The notes beneath the pieces are model-generated. The model ran no database searches, was not told the DNA's origin, and worked only from the letters and a program-made list of their open reading frames with translations. A stretch of DNA of 64,000 bases, from positions 2,925,001 through 2,989,000 of the forward strand of contig CP031740.1 of assembly GCA_022701275.1 (NCBI GenBank), given 5' to 3'. Source of the stretch: Microcoleus vaginatus PCC 9802. Its GTDB lineage: Bacteria; Cyanobacteriota; Cyanobacteriia; Cyanobacteriales; Microcoleaceae. The position numbers and the translations under genes are program-made. Below are positions 8,834 to 17,759 of this stretch, piece by piece; position 1 is the first letter of the stretch; the number at the start of each line of letters is the position of its first letter.

Positions 8834-9775
8834 TTACCAATTACCCGCACCTTTACTTAATATCTCTTCAAAAGCTTTAGTAATTCTAGTTTGAAAACGC
8901 TGTCGGTGCTTCAGTTTCAAAACAGGTTTAATTATTTCAAGACCTACATTAGAACTTAGTTGGCTATCTATAATTTTAATCGATCGCAGTGTAGATAGCT
9001 GCAATTCTTTTTTTACCATCAATTCAGGAATAGCCGCTGCACCTGTGCCGCTTTCCACCACTGCTTTTACCATTTCACTACTGTTCAAAACTAAAGTTAC
9101 ATTCAATTCATGGGGATTAATGCCCCAACTTTGCAAAGCTTGTTCCAACATTTGCTGAACTCCCGAACCAGCTTCTCGCATCACCCAATCAGTTTTGGCA
9201 ATTTCCGTTAAACTCACCTCTGCACGTTCAAACCAAGGGTGAGATTTGCCAACTACAATCAGCAAGCGTTCGCTGCCTATAACTTCTTCCTCCAGAGTGT
9301 TCTTAAGTGAAGCTTTAATATCTCCCGTCACTAAACCCAAATCAAATGTCCCCGTCGCCGTACCCGCACAAATTTCTTCGGCATTTGCCAAAGTACAATT
9401 CACGGAAATACCAGGATATTGCTGTTTGAACTTGCTAATTTTATCAGGCAACCAATAATTGCCAATGGTCAGACTGCAACCCAATTTTAAATCGCCTCGC
9501 TGTAAGTCGTTCAGCTCCCGCAAACCTCTCTCAGTCAAAGCAACTTGGTCGAGAATTTTCTGCGTTTCAATTTGCAGCAACTTCCCGGCTTCAGTGATTT
9601 CGATGTGGCGGCCAATGCGGTGAAATAGTTTTACTCCATATTGCGCCTCTAAGCTTTGGATTGCCGCACTAACAGCGGGTTGAGTGATGTAAAGTTCCTC
9701 CGCCGCGCGGCTGAAGTGCAGGTGTTCCGCGACAGCTAGAAAAACTCGCAGTTGGTCAAGTGTCATTCCGGCCAT
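8834..9775 (-). CDS. LysR-family transcriptional regulator
   Basis: The 313 residues form a full LysR protein. The N-terminal winged helix-turn-helix is LDQLRVFLAVAEHLHFSRAAEELYITQPAVS, followed by the linker helix and a periplasmic-binding-like effector domain starting at GDLKLGCSLTIGNYWLP. A second ATG three codons in (MTLDQLRVF) is an equally plausible start. It is divergent from the amino-acid permease at 10159 across a 383-base spacer, the usual arrangement for a LysR regulator and its target. Regulation of that permease is therefore likely but inferred. It is not the carbon-fixation regulator RbcR as judged by its N-terminus. Confidence 0.92.
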   Translation of the reverse strand: MAGMTLDQLRVFLAVAEHLHFSRAAEELYITQPAVSAAIQSLEAQYGVKLFHRIGRHIEITEAGKLLQIETQKILDQVALTERGLRELNDLQRGDLKLGCSLTIGNYWLPDKISKFKQQYPGISVNCTLANAEEICAGTATGTFDLGLVTGDIKASLKNTLEEEVIGSERLLIVVGKSHPWFERAEVSLTEIAKTDWVMREAGSGVQQMLEQALQSWGINPHELNVTLVLNSSEMVKAVVESGTGAAAIPELMVKKELQLSTLRSIKIIDSQLSSNVGLEIIKPVLKLKHRQRFQTRITKAFEEILSKGAGNW

Positions 9776-10158
9776 GCTGAGTACCCTTTTACTAAATACA
9801 GTTATTTTTTGAGATTAAAATCTTTGGCGGCTCAGCTTTGACCTGAACTTTTCGATCGACTCTATTGTAGAGGTTGGAATTACCAAAAAAGCACGGTTGC
9901 CAGCCGCTATTTGAAGTTTCCTTTTAACCTCAAGGGTTTGAGCTTTTGGGGACAGATAGATCTCGTATTCCAACAGTTATTTTCGGGGCGGCACTGCATC
10001 ACTTGTATTTATTAATTCGATAAAAAACAACATTTGATTCTACCCCTGAAGAGCCTTAAGGTGATAGTTAAGCTTCTAATGCAGGGCCCGATGCTGAAGC
10101 ACGATCGATAAGTTTAAGCCGATCGCCAAAAGTCGATCGACAAAAAGAGAGAAGATAA
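9776..10158. other. Divergent promoter region of the LysR and permease genes
   Basis: This 383-base spacer should hold both promoters and the LysR operator. Several cgatcg words cluster at 10100-10140. The purine-rich agagagaag before the ATG at 10159 is the likely ribosome-binding site of the permease. No T-N11-A operator could be assigned with confidence by eye. Confidence 0.5.
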
Positions 10159-11661
10159 ATGACCAAGAAAACGCCAAAAAATCAGAGTGCACACGGCTTA
10201 AAGCCGGACTGCCTCTCCTTCGGGGAGGTTTTAGCTCAATCCTTTGCCGTCATTGCACCTACAACTATACCCGCATCTAATCTAGGGTTAATTGTCGCTC
10301 TTTCGGGTAACGGGGCTTGGCTGAGCTTTCTCATCGGCTTGATAGGCCTAGTATTTGTCAGCATCAATATCAACCAATTTGCGAGTCGATCGGCTTCTGC
10401 AGGTTCTCTTTATTCTTATATTGTTAAAGGACTAGGCCCGACTGCCGGCGTAATTTGCGGCTGGAGTTTGGTACTCGCTTATTTATTTACTGCGATGGCC
10501 GTTTTGTGTGGTTTTGCCAACTTTACGGGTACTTTCATCGGTCATTTGGGCATTCATCCCTCACCGATTACGTTATTAGCGATCGGGGCCGGAGTTGCTT
10601 GGTATGCAGGTTATAAAGATATCCAACTCTCAGCTATGGCGATGCTGTGGCTGGAGGGGGCATCAGTTGCGGCGATTTTTATCTTGGGAATGATCATTTG
10701 GGCGCACAAAGGTTTTGCCCTGGATATGTCCCAATTAACTTTGGAAGGCGTAACTCCGGGGAGCATAGCGACGGGACTTGTATTAGTCATGTTTGGTTTC
10801 TCTGGTTTTGAAAGCGCTACATCTCTGGGAGACGAAGCGAAAAAACCCTTAAAAAATATCCCCAGGGCTGTCATGGGCAGTGCTGTCATGGCAGGCTTAT
10901 TCTTCATTCTGATGACCTATATTGAGGTTTTGGGTTTTAGCGGTACTGGAGTTTCTATTACTAATAGTGAAGAACCTCTGACTTTTCTAGCGCAACAAGT
11001 CGGGATGGGCTGGCTGGGAGAGTTAGTGGCTTTCGGCGCTTTATTTAGCTTTTTTGCTTGCGTGCTCGGCAGCATCAATCCAGCGGCGAGAGTGTTTTTT
11101 ATGATGGCGCGCCACGGTTTGTTTCACTCTTCATTAGGTGTAGCGCATTCATCTAATAGAACTCCCCACGTTGCAGTAACCATGTGTACGTTTCTGACAT
11201 TTTTGGTGCCTGCTGTGATGTCTATGTTTGATATCAAACTGTTCGATTGCATGGGTTATTTGGGAGCACTTTGCAGCTACGGATTTTTAACCGTGTACGT
11301 CTTAATTTCGATCGCAGCCCCGGTTTACCTGCACAAAATTGGTAAATTGCGTGTGCGGGATGTAGCGTTCTCGGCTGTGGCGATCGCATTTATGATGATT
11401 CCGATTGCGGGCAGCGTGGGCATTCCCGGCAGCACTATGTTCCCACCTCCCGAAGCTCCTTACGATGCCTTTCCTTACTTGTTCTTGATGTACTTGGTGG
11501 TTACTTGCGGATGGTTTTTCTGGCAGCGGCTGCGTTCTCCTGAACTGGCGGGCTCGATGCAGCAGGGTATTGACGCAATTCACGCCAAATTCGAGGAAGA
11601 TAATACAATTTACGGCGGTGTTCGATTGAAAGCCGTCCCCTTTGACAGTGAGCGTTTTTGA
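10159..11661 (+). CDS. APC-superfamily amino-acid permease
   Basis: The 500-residue protein has about 12 predicted helices. It carries the APC signatures: a glycine-rich helix 1 (LIVALSGNGAWLSFLIGL), helix 2 with the ASAGSLYSYIVKGLGPTAG motif, and helix 6 with MFGFSGFESATSLGDEAKKPLKNIPRA. That helix 6/loop sequence is the consensus of amino acid/polyamine/cation symporters. The substrate is not determined. It is transcribed divergently from the LysR gene, which probably regulates it. A strong hairpin at 11797 ends the unit. Confidence 0.88.
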   Translation: MTKKTPKNQSAHGLKPDCLSFGEVLAQSFAVIAPTTIPASNLGLIVALSGNGAWLSFLIGLIGLVFVSININQFASRSASAGSLYSYIVKGLGPTAGVICGWSLVLAYLFTAMAVLCGFANFTGTFIGHLGIHPSPITLLAIGAGVAWYAGYKDIQLSAMAMLWLEGASVAAIFILGMIIWAHKGFALDMSQLTLEGVTPGSIATGLVLVMFGFSGFESATSLGDEAKKPLKNIPRAVMGSAVMAGLFFILMTYIEVLGFSGTGVSITNSEEPLTFLAQQVGMGWLGELVAFGALFSFFACVLGSINPAARVFFMMARHGLFHSSLGVAHSSNRTPHVAVTMCTFLTFLVPAVMSMFDIKLFDCMGYLGALCSYGFLTVYVLISIAAPVYLHKIGKLRVRDVAFSAVAIAFMMIPIAGSVGIPGSTMFPPPEAPYDAFPYLFLMYLVVTCGWFFWQRLRSPELAGSMQQGIDAIHAKFEEDNTIYGGVRLKAVPFDSERF

Positions 11662-11796
11662 TTAGCAGTTACCAGTTCGGGGTTCGGAGAAAGAGTTTTT
11701 AAGCAACTGGGTTTTTACTGAGCTATTGCAGCATTGTCAATAAGCATTTCAAGGGCGGGCTAGGCTCCACAGCCCACAATAAAATTTAATTTTTGT

Positions 11797-11819
11797 GGAA
11801 CGGGCCTCTTGCCCGTTCC
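11797..11819. terminator. Terminator-like hairpin after the permease
   Basis: A perfect 9-base stem (ggaacgggc with gcccgttcc) closes a 5-base ctctt loop. It follows an AT-rich run and lies between the permease and the CadD genes. No U-run follows, so it may be a dispersed repeat that acts as an RNA stem rather than a canonical terminator. Confidence 0.6.
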
Positions 11820-11873
11820 GAAGATACGATCCCAGCGAGTACAACGAAATAAAAAATCTGAGGAGACACAGAA

Positions 11874-12578
11874 ATGAATGAATTACTAACAGCAATTTCT
11901 ACGGCCATGACAGCTTTTACAGCTACGAATCTTGACGATATTCTGATTCTGTTGCTGTTTTTCTCGCAGGTGAATGCAGTATTTCGGCGCAGGCATATCG
12001 TCTTCGGTCAGTTTCTGGGCTTTAGTGCACTGGTTTTGGCTAGCCTCCCCGGCTTTTTTGGCCGCTTAATCTTTCCGCCAGATTGGATCGGAATGCTGGG
12101 TTTGCTGCCAATTGCGATCGGGCTTAGCCGCTTGCTGAATCCAGAAACTGACGATTCGGAAGCTGAGGCAGAATTAGAGCAATCTGAGAAATCTTTTTTT
12201 AGCAGTTTTCTGTCTCCTGAAACTTACAGCGTAGCAGCGGTGACGGTGGCAAATGGGGGCGACAATATCGGGATATATGTGCCGCTTTTTGCTAGCAATA
12301 CTTTAGAAAGTTTGGCGGTGATTCTGGTTGTATTCTTCGCGATGGTGGGCGTTTGGTGCTACGCTGCTTATCGGTTAATTCAGATGCGGGCGATCGCAGA
12401 TACTTTGACTCGCTACGGCAATCAATTAGTACCTTTTGTTTTGATCGGATTGGGAATGGCGATTCTGGTTAAAAGCGGCACTCTAGCAAGCCCGACTTTA
12501 AGTATAATATCTTTAGTGGGTTGCGCTTTCTGTTTGATAACTATGAGCAGAGGTAACGCCAGGGAAACTGAAGTCTAG
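11874..12578 (+). CDS. CadD-like cadmium resistance/cation transporter, copy 1
   Basis: The 234 residues contain the internal repeat of the CadD family: FTATNLDDILILLLFFSQV near the N-terminus and VTVANGGDNIGIYVPLFAS in the second half, each followed by membrane helices (about six in all). The paired acidic residues in LDD and GGDN are thought to lie in the membrane. An aggaga box eight bases before the ATG supports the start. A close paralogue starts 20 bases downstream, so the two form an operon and may act together. Cadmium specificity is a family label only. Confidence 0.85.
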   Translation: MNELLTAISTAMTAFTATNLDDILILLLFFSQVNAVFRRRHIVFGQFLGFSALVLASLPGFFGRLIFPPDWIGMLGLLPIAIGLSRLLNPETDDSEAEAELEQSEKSFFSSFLSPETYSVAAVTVANGGDNIGIYVPLFASNTLESLAVILVVFFAMVGVWCYAAYRLIQMRAIADTLTRYGNQLVPFVLIGLGMAILVKSGTLASPTLSIISLVGCAFCLITMSRGNARETEV

Positions 12579-12598
12579 AAAAATTGCAGGAACAGCAC

Positions 12599-13261
12599 AT
12601 GAATTGGATTGCAGCAGCGATTATTGCCGGGATTACATCTTTTGCCGCAACCAATATCGACGATATGGTGCTTTCGATGCTGTTCTTCGCCCAGGTAAAT
12701 GATACTTTCCGCCCCCGGCATATCTTTGTGGGTAAGTACCTCGGATTTGCAGCACTCATCGCTGCTAGTTTGCCCGGTTTTTTTGGCGGTTTAATTGTGC
12801 CGAAAGCTTGGATTGGCTTGCTGGGTTTGGTTCCAATCGCGATCGGCATCAGTCACTTAGTCAAAAGAGAAAATGAGGAAAATGACGTACAAGCGGTATC
12901 GGGCGAATTTAACCGTCAATCTAATTCATCTGCTGTGTCAAAATTAGCAAATCTTTTCAATCCCCAAACTTTGAATGTGGCTGCGGTAACAGTGGCCAAC
13001 GGGGGTGACAATATCGGCATTTATTTGCCGCTGTTTGCTAGCAGCGATTTGCCGAGCTTGGTGGTGATTTTGGCGGTTTTCTCGGTGATGGTAGGTGTTT
13101 GGTCTTATGCCGCTTACCTGTTAACTCGCCAAAGGGCGATCGCCCATATTTTGACTCGCTATACTCAGGCTGTTGTCCCTTTTGTATTAATTGGTTTGGG
13201 AATATTCATCCTGATTGAAAGCGGTACTTATCGCCTGCTCCCGGCATTTCAATCTAACTAA
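12599..13261 (+). CDS. CadD-like cadmium resistance/cation transporter, copy 2
   Basis: The 220-residue product parallels copy 1 along its whole length, with FAATNIDDMVLSMLFFAQV in the first half and VTVANGGDNIGIYLPLFAS in the second. The charged central loop differs in length and sequence. The ATG at 12599 follows an aggaac box and gives an N-terminus matching copy 1; the longer TTG start at 12584 is less likely. Tandem copies with diverged loops suggest an old duplication retained for a heteromeric or specialised transporter. Confidence 0.85.
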   Translation: MNWIAAAIIAGITSFAATNIDDMVLSMLFFAQVNDTFRPRHIFVGKYLGFAALIAASLPGFFGGLIVPKAWIGLLGLVPIAIGISHLVKRENEENDVQAVSGEFNRQSNSSAVSKLANLFNPQTLNVAAVTVANGGDNIGIYLPLFASSDLPSLVVILAVFSVMVGVWSYAAYLLTRQRAIAHILTRYTQAVVPFVLIGLGIFILIESGTYRLLPAFQSN

Positions 13262-13803
13262 TAATTAGCCCAGGTTTCGCTACTTCTATCCCTCTATAGG
13301 TAGATACATTGCCAGCGATCATAAGTTCTAACTCATCATTTTTACCTTAACAATTGTTTGCTTAAAAAGAGCGCTAAATCGTTTGAAATATATCAAGAAA
13401 TATGCTAAGTTAATAATGAAGTGAGTGAGCAAGCTAAAAGCAGCTTCAAACTAATTTAGCCTCAAGTATTCACGAAAGTTGAAACCATCTTTTGAGCTAG
13501 CCAATTGCCCGACTTAGGCAACAATATACCTCTTGTCTCAACAAATTCTGTAGTAGTGGTGAATCAAACCAAGCTAAAAACTTGAGGATTAATCCATAAC
13601 ATATCGCCCGAGCACTTCGCCACTACTCTACCCAGAGCGACTTTGACAATAGGTATCATGCTAAAAAAACAGATTTTTCGCTTTTGCAAAATTTTGTTTT
13701 TCAGGCAAACCATTTAAAGAGATATCGTTTTTGCCTAAGTCCTAAAATAGCAAGCAAACAGAAAGTTGGAAAAAACCTGACAATAGAGAAAAGGAGAAAA
13801 ATT
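13262..13803. other. 542-base intergenic region upstream of the exported protein gene
   Basis: No gene is supported. An ORF can be extended upstream of the exported protein to 13684, but it lacks a ribosome-binding site and would bury the signal peptide. A weak inverted repeat pairs gtagtggtgaa near 13553 with ttcgccactac near 13616. The aggag at 13792-13796 is the ribosome-binding site for the GTG at 13804. Confidence 0.5.
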
Positions 13804-14469
13804 GTGAAAATCTTCAAATTTGTTTTAGTGCTCTTGGTAATGGCCGCCAATTTAGTATTCGTTCCCCCATCCTGGGCAGACGCTCCAAAAACGCCGAGAT
13901 ATGCGAGCAATCCCGACTACATAGAGGTGAGTGAAGCTCTGAACACTCTCAAGGCAGCGAAAGACGCACCCGATACCGCCCAGAATTATACCCCTGAGGA
14001 ACTCCGGAAAAAAATCGCTCAATTGGAGTTTCAAAAATACACTTTAGAAACGGGAAAACCTTGGGGTCAGTGCCGCAACGAAACTGGAAAAACCCTCGGT
14101 GTCTACGGCCCGAAACGCAAAAAAGCAGCGGAGTCTTCTTACGAGAATGCCCTTTATTTTCTAGCTGACGGTCAAACAACTGAACATAAATGGGATTGCG
14201 ATGGAATTTATCTAGCCAGCGATGTCAAAGCAACCGATTTAAGAACGACCGATCAACCTTCAGAAGAATTGACTGGCGGTCTAGCTGTTAAGATAGTTGA
14301 CGGAACTCAAGTTGTAGCCAGAGCTAATCCCGATACGGGGGCTGTAGAATTCAACGTTCCTACTGCTAAGGTTTTCCAGCCTGGGGATGCGAATTGGTTT
14401 GTTCCTGATGTGACTCAGGCTTACATAGATGCACAAGTTCCCAACGCACCTACTGAGGAAAATGATTAG
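13804..14469 (+). CDS. Exported protein of unknown function with signal peptide
   Basis: Starting at GTG 13804, eight bases after an aggag box, the 221-residue product has a classical signal peptide (KIFKFVLVLLVMAANLVFVPPSWA) with probable cleavage after SWA. It should therefore be periplasmic or thylakoid-lumenal. The mature part is hydrophilic. It has a helical stretch near the start (SEALNTLKAAKD, then EELRKKIAQLEFQK), a WGQCRNETG segment, a second cysteine in KWDCDGIYLA, and a beta-rich end. The two cysteines could form a disulfide. I do not recognise the family. The downstream DUF202 genes may be co-expressed, but a strong palindrome separates them. Confidence 0.75.
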   Translation: MKIFKFVLVLLVMAANLVFVPPSWADAPKTPRYASNPDYIEVSEALNTLKAAKDAPDTAQNYTPEELRKKIAQLEFQKYTLETGKPWGQCRNETGKTLGVYGPKRKKAAESSYENALYFLADGQTTEHKWDCDGIYLASDVKATDLRTTDQPSEELTGGLAVKIVDGTQVVARANPDTGAVEFNVPTAKVFQPGDANWFVPDVTQAYIDAQVPNAPTEEND

Positions 14470-14526
14470 TTTTGGTAAAGTTGTAATGCGATCGCCTGTG
14501 TAAAGCGCGTTGCAACGCAAGAACCT

Positions 14527-14546
14527 GCCGGGGATCGATCCCCGGC
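14527..14546. terminator. Perfect 20-base palindrome between genes
   Basis: gccggggatcgatccccggc is a perfect palindrome between the exported protein gene and the first DUF202 gene. With no loop it would form a very stable cruciform or RNA stem. It may end the upstream transcript or belong to a dispersed repeat family. No U-run follows. Confidence 0.6.
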
Positions 14547-14617
14547 GGATAATCCGTCCCAGCGAAAATATATCGGTTTCCCTTCTTAATTTGGCTTTAA
14601 AATTAAAAGGTTTATCT

Positions 14618-15040
14618 ATGCTATTAAATTGGAAATCCACGAAAGTAAATACAGAAAAGACTAAGCGACCAAATCCTTCGCGGGTGCGCGATCACTTGGC
14701 AAACGAGCGCACTTATTTAGCATGGATGCGGACAGCAATATCGCTGATGGGTTTTGGCGTAGTTATCGTGCGCCTTCGCGCCTTCCATCCCCCTCTGGTG
14801 CCAACTCCCGGCAATGGTTGGAAGTTAGGTTTGCTTTTTTCAACAGTGGGTTTGCTGACGGTGCTATTATCAACTAAGCACTACTTCGGCGTCCGCCAGG
14901 ATATCGATTACGATACTTATGAACCTACCGATCGCTGGGTAATTCTTTTCAGCCTGGCGATCGCAATCCTAGGGGCTGGAGTAATTTATTATATGTTCAC
15001 CGTTCCTTCTAGCTTAGAAGGTTTGATGGCACCAGAATAA
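14618..15040 (+). CDS. DUF202 membrane protein, copy 1
   Basis: The 140-residue product carries the DUF202 signature DHLANERTYLAWMRTAISLMGFGVVIVRLR, followed by two more hydrophobic helices, for three transmembrane segments in all. DUF202 proteins are small inner-membrane proteins without an established function. The ATG at 14618 is preferred over the in-frame start at 14510 because the longer ORF would translate the palindrome at 14527. A paralogue lies directly downstream. The two share NERTxLAWMRxA and the later DxDTYEPxD segment. Confidence 0.85.
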   Translation: MLLNWKSTKVNTEKTKRPNPSRVRDHLANERTYLAWMRTAISLMGFGVVIVRLRAFHPPLVPTPGNGWKLGLLFSTVGLLTVLLSTKHYFGVRQDIDYDTYEPTDRWVILFSLAIAILGAGVIYYMFTVPSSLEGLMAPE

Positions 15041-15079
15041 GGGCGCCGGTTTTATATCAATCTTAAAGAGTTCGATCGC

Positions 15080-15502
15080 GTGCAATTATCGTTCAAACCG
15101 ATGCAAGTAGATGATGAGAAACCAAAGCAGCAAAATCTGTCGCGGGCGATCGATCGATCGGCAAATGAGCGCACCTTCTTAGCATGGATGCGGGCTGCAG
15201 TCGCCCTCATGGGTTTTGGCGTCGTCATCGTCCGGCTTCGCGTCGTGCAAGTGCCCGTACAGTACCGCCTGGGGATGGGGTGGAAGTTGGGTTTAATCTT
15301 CTCTCTAATAGGTTTGGCGACAGTCTTAATCTCTACTTTGCACTACTTCACCGTTCGCCGCCAAATTGACGAGGATACCTACGAACCGTCAGATTGGTTG
15401 ATATTCGTCTTCAGTTCGGCTGTCGGCTTACTGGGGATTGGAGTAATTTATTTTATCTTTGCAGCCGCCGTCAGTCCAAGTAGTTTTGTAATACCCGATT
15501 GA
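15080..15502 (+). CDS. DUF202 membrane protein, copy 2
   Basis: This 140-residue paralogue of the preceding protein has DRSANERTFLAWMRAAVALMGFGVVIVRLR and three predicted helices. It begins 39 bases after the first copy, so the pair is probably one operon. GTG 15080 and ATG 15101 are both possible starts; the shorter would give 133 residues beginning MQVDDEKPKQ. The duplication suggests hetero-oligomers or redundancy. No function is assigned. Confidence 0.83.
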   Translation: MQLSFKPMQVDDEKPKQQNLSRAIDRSANERTFLAWMRAAVALMGFGVVIVRLRVVQVPVQYRLGMGWKLGLIFSLIGLATVLISTLHYFTVRRQIDEDTYEPSDWLIFVFSSAVGLLGIGVIYFIFAAAVSPSSFVIPD

Positions 15503-15521
15503 TTGTCAACAGGAGTTAATT

Positions 15522-15758
15522 ATGAACAGCGATACAGTTGCCACGATCGCTTCCATTATCATCTTAGCTGCTGCTATCTGGGCAGCATTCGTAGTGCTGG
15601 AGACTGTCGCAAAAATAGTCCCTAAATTGCTGGGCGTCACAGTCGCGATCGGGCTTTTGCTGGTTTACCTGCAATTTTACTGGGGCATCGATACAGCATA
15701 TCTTTGGCAAACTGTCAAGCATTTGCCAGAAGCTTTCAATTTCTCGATCGGCGCCTAA
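15522..15758 (+). CDS. Small two-helix membrane protein
   Basis: This 78-residue protein has two hydrophobic helices (TIASIIILAAAIWAAFVVLE and LLGVTVAIGLLLVYLQFYW) and a short polar tail. It starts 19 bases after the second DUF202 stop, behind an aggag box, and is probably the last gene of that operon. I do not recognise a family. Coding status is supported by the ribosome-binding site, the spacing and the membrane-protein composition. Confidence 0.65.
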   Translation: MNSDTVATIASIIILAAAIWAAFVVLETVAKIVPKLLGVTVAIGLLLVYLQFYWGIDTAYLWQTVKHLPEAFNFSIGA

Positions 15759-15930
15759 ACTAGCACCCGCCAGCATTCTCAACAACCTCTCTCGGATAGA
15801 TATTTTTGTACCGCAAACAAAGTATGTTTAGCCGAGCGCCAATAAAATACGGTAACTAGATTGACTTACTAGACATAGCTGAGTTGGGATGCTAAACTAC
15901 GGTAAGTCGATCGAGTAATGAGCTATTAAC

Positions 15931-16434
15931 GTGGAAAACGCTAAAAAAGTCATTGAAGAGTACCAGCTTGCAGGACAACTCACCCAACAGTTGCCACAAG
16001 CTAAGGGCTTTAAGGAAGTCTGGTTTAAAAAGCTCAGAGGCGGGTTGCTTCTGGCAATTGGATATTTGCTATCACCGCTGTGTTGGTGGAACGACATATT
16101 TTTCAATCTGCCAATTGCCTACGCCTTTGGGTATATCTTTAGTTGGCTTTCCCCAGATTTACTGTTTCCTTGCACAATAGTCGGCTACTGGCTTTCTAAT
16201 ATTGCGGGAATTCTGTTGATGCAGCTAGGAACTTTAGATGTTTTGGCCGACAAACCCAAGGAAAAAAACCTCAAAAAAGAGTTATTGACGGGTTTAGTAT
16301 CATCAACGGCTTTCACAGTTGTCATTGTGGCATTGATTCATTTTAATGTTCTCGATACTCCCGATTTCTTTGCCGGCAAGCAGTCGGTTAACCTCAGCTC
16401 TACTTTACCTATGACGATCGTCACTTCAAGGTAG
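15931..16434 (+). CDS. Membrane protein of unknown function
   Basis: The 167-residue product begins with an amphipathic helix (ENAKKVIEEYQLAGQLTQQLPQAKG) and then has about four hydrophobic segments. The third contains LFPCTIVGYWLSNIAGILLMQLG, and the last is LVSSTAFTVVIVALIHF. A GTG start at 15931 is used; no strong ribosome-binding site is visible. The family is not recognised. It sits between the DUF202 operon and the TauE gene without obvious linkage to either. Confidence 0.6.
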   Translation: MENAKKVIEEYQLAGQLTQQLPQAKGFKEVWFKKLRGGLLLAIGYLLSPLCWWNDIFFNLPIAYAFGYIFSWLSPDLLFPCTIVGYWLSNIAGILLMQLGTLDVLADKPKEKNLKKELLTGLVSSTAFTVVIVALIHFNVLDTPDFFAGKQSVNLSSTLPMTIVTSR

Positions 16435-16738
16435 AAGACAAAATATAAACCCCATAAATGAATCCAGGATTTTTGATCGGTTACACAGGTACATTTAAGA
16501 AAATCAGGGAGCTTTTACACTACAATTTCTGTAGTCTCGTTTATTTGCATTTACTTACTTTTGCCAAGAATTTTGTAGCTGAGAACGCGGCCACTCTAAA
16601 GCCTTGAAGAGACAAATTTTTGGTAAAAAATCTTGAAATGCAAGTGAGATTTAGCCTGTGTAGCTGTGTTACAGGAGCCCTCCAAGTTATCTATTTGTGG
16701 GTGGGCAGCGCTTAAATACACAGTTTTTGGGCATAACC
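16435..16738. other. Intergenic region before the TauE gene
   Basis: About 300 bases with no supported gene or repeat. A longer in-frame GTG for TauE at 16697 exists, but it only adds residues before the first membrane helix. Confidence 0.5.
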
Positions 16739-17533
16739 GTGAACTACTTATTACTATCCTTTCTCAGCTTTTTTGTGGGCATTATCGTTGGTTTGACCGG
16801 AGTTGGCGGAGCGTCGCTCATCACCCCAATGTTAATTTTTGTTTTCCAAATTCCAGCATCAATTGCTATTAGTTCTGATGTCGTAGCTGCCACACTGATG
16901 AAAGTTGTTGGCGGCTTCAAACACTGGCAGCAAAAGACTCTAGACTTGCAAATAGTTAAGTGGCTGGCTTTGGGCAGCGTGCCCGGTTCGCTGACTGGCG
17001 TGTGGATTTTACACTGCATCAAATCCAGCGGAAGTCAGGACTTAGACAGCATATTGCTGCGCGTTCTCGGAGTAGGGATCGCACTAATTGTCGCTTTATC
17101 GCTGAGCCAATTAGTGGTCAAAACATTTTTCCCTAGTTTTAAATTACCTTCGCCCCCTAAATGGGACTTAAATACTAATTATGGTCGTTTTTGTACTGTG
17201 GGTGCAGCAGCAATTTTAGGCTGCATAGTGGGAATCACTAGCGTGTCTTCCGGTGCGATGTTTGCACTGTTGCTGATTGCTTTTTTCCGCCTGGATACTT
17301 CTAAATTGGTGGGTACAGATATTTCCCAGGCGGCAATTTTGTTGATGTTTACATCTCTGGGACACCTCAGCCTCGGAACAGTAGACTGGAGTTTAGTTTT
17401 GCCAATTTGGTTAGGTTCGGTGCCGGGAGTTTTGGTAGGTGCTAAATTCTGCCAAATTATGCCTCAACGCCCGCTAAAGTTTGTGATTTACGGAATGTTG
17501 GCGATGGCTAGTTGGAAGTTGTATCAAGTCTGA
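16739..17533 (+). CDS. TauE/SafE (DUF81) family anion exporter
   Basis: The 264-residue product has about eight helices and the duplicated glycine-rich signature of the family: FFVGIIVGLTGVGGASLITPMLIF near the start and CIVGITSVSSGAMFALLLIAFF in the second half. TauE/SafE proteins move sulfite, sulfoacetate or other small organic anions. The genes downstream (cysK, an Rrf2 regulator, a Crp regulator, cysE, cysA) concern sulfur, which favours a sulfite-type substrate, but that is inference. GTG 16739 is chosen because the first helix begins right after it. Confidence 0.85.
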   Translation: MNYLLLSFLSFFVGIIVGLTGVGGASLITPMLIFVFQIPASIAISSDVVAATLMKVVGGFKHWQQKTLDLQIVKWLALGSVPGSLTGVWILHCIKSSGSQDLDSILLRVLGVGIALIVALSLSQLVVKTFFPSFKLPSPPKWDLNTNYGRFCTVGAAAILGCIVGITSVSSGAMFALLLIAFFRLDTSKLVGTDISQAAILLMFTSLGHLSLGTVDWSLVLPIWLGSVPGVLVGAKFCQIMPQRPLKFVIYGMLAMASWKLYQV

Positions 17534-17605
17534 AAAGTAGAGTAATGTCAGGAGTATTGCTGTCAACAATCCCCTAAAAACCTTTGTATATCTTGTTTAT
17601 ATCCG

Positions 17606-17700
17606 AGTCTATATCCCCCTAAATCCCCCTTAAAAAGGGGGACTTTGAGAAGAATCTTGTCACCCCCTTATTAAGGGGGGTGAGGGGGGATATAGACTTC
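17606..17700. repeat. Dispersed 'atccccctaaatccccctta' inverted-repeat element, copy 1
   Basis: The element has atccccctaaatccccctt, a complementary aagggggac, then gactttgagaagaatcttgtc, and ends in ttaaggggggtgaggggggat, so outer and inner arms pair. Nearly the same core, including the gactttgagaagaatc spacer, recurs at 58285-58440. It lies between the convergent tauE and cysK genes. Confidence 0.85.
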
Positions 17701-17759
17701 GATACAACAAGAGAGACGGTCGGTTTGACGTTAAGTTGTCACCAATGCCCTACTACAAT

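Noticed and set aside
13684-13803. N-terminal extension of the exported protein
   Set aside because: It would place 40 residues before a clear signal peptide; GTG 13804 has an aggag box at proper spacing.
17606-17700. Possible CRISPR-like array suggested by repeated CCCCCTAAAT units
   Set aside because: Units are nested inverted repeats without regular unique spacers, and no cas genes are nearby.
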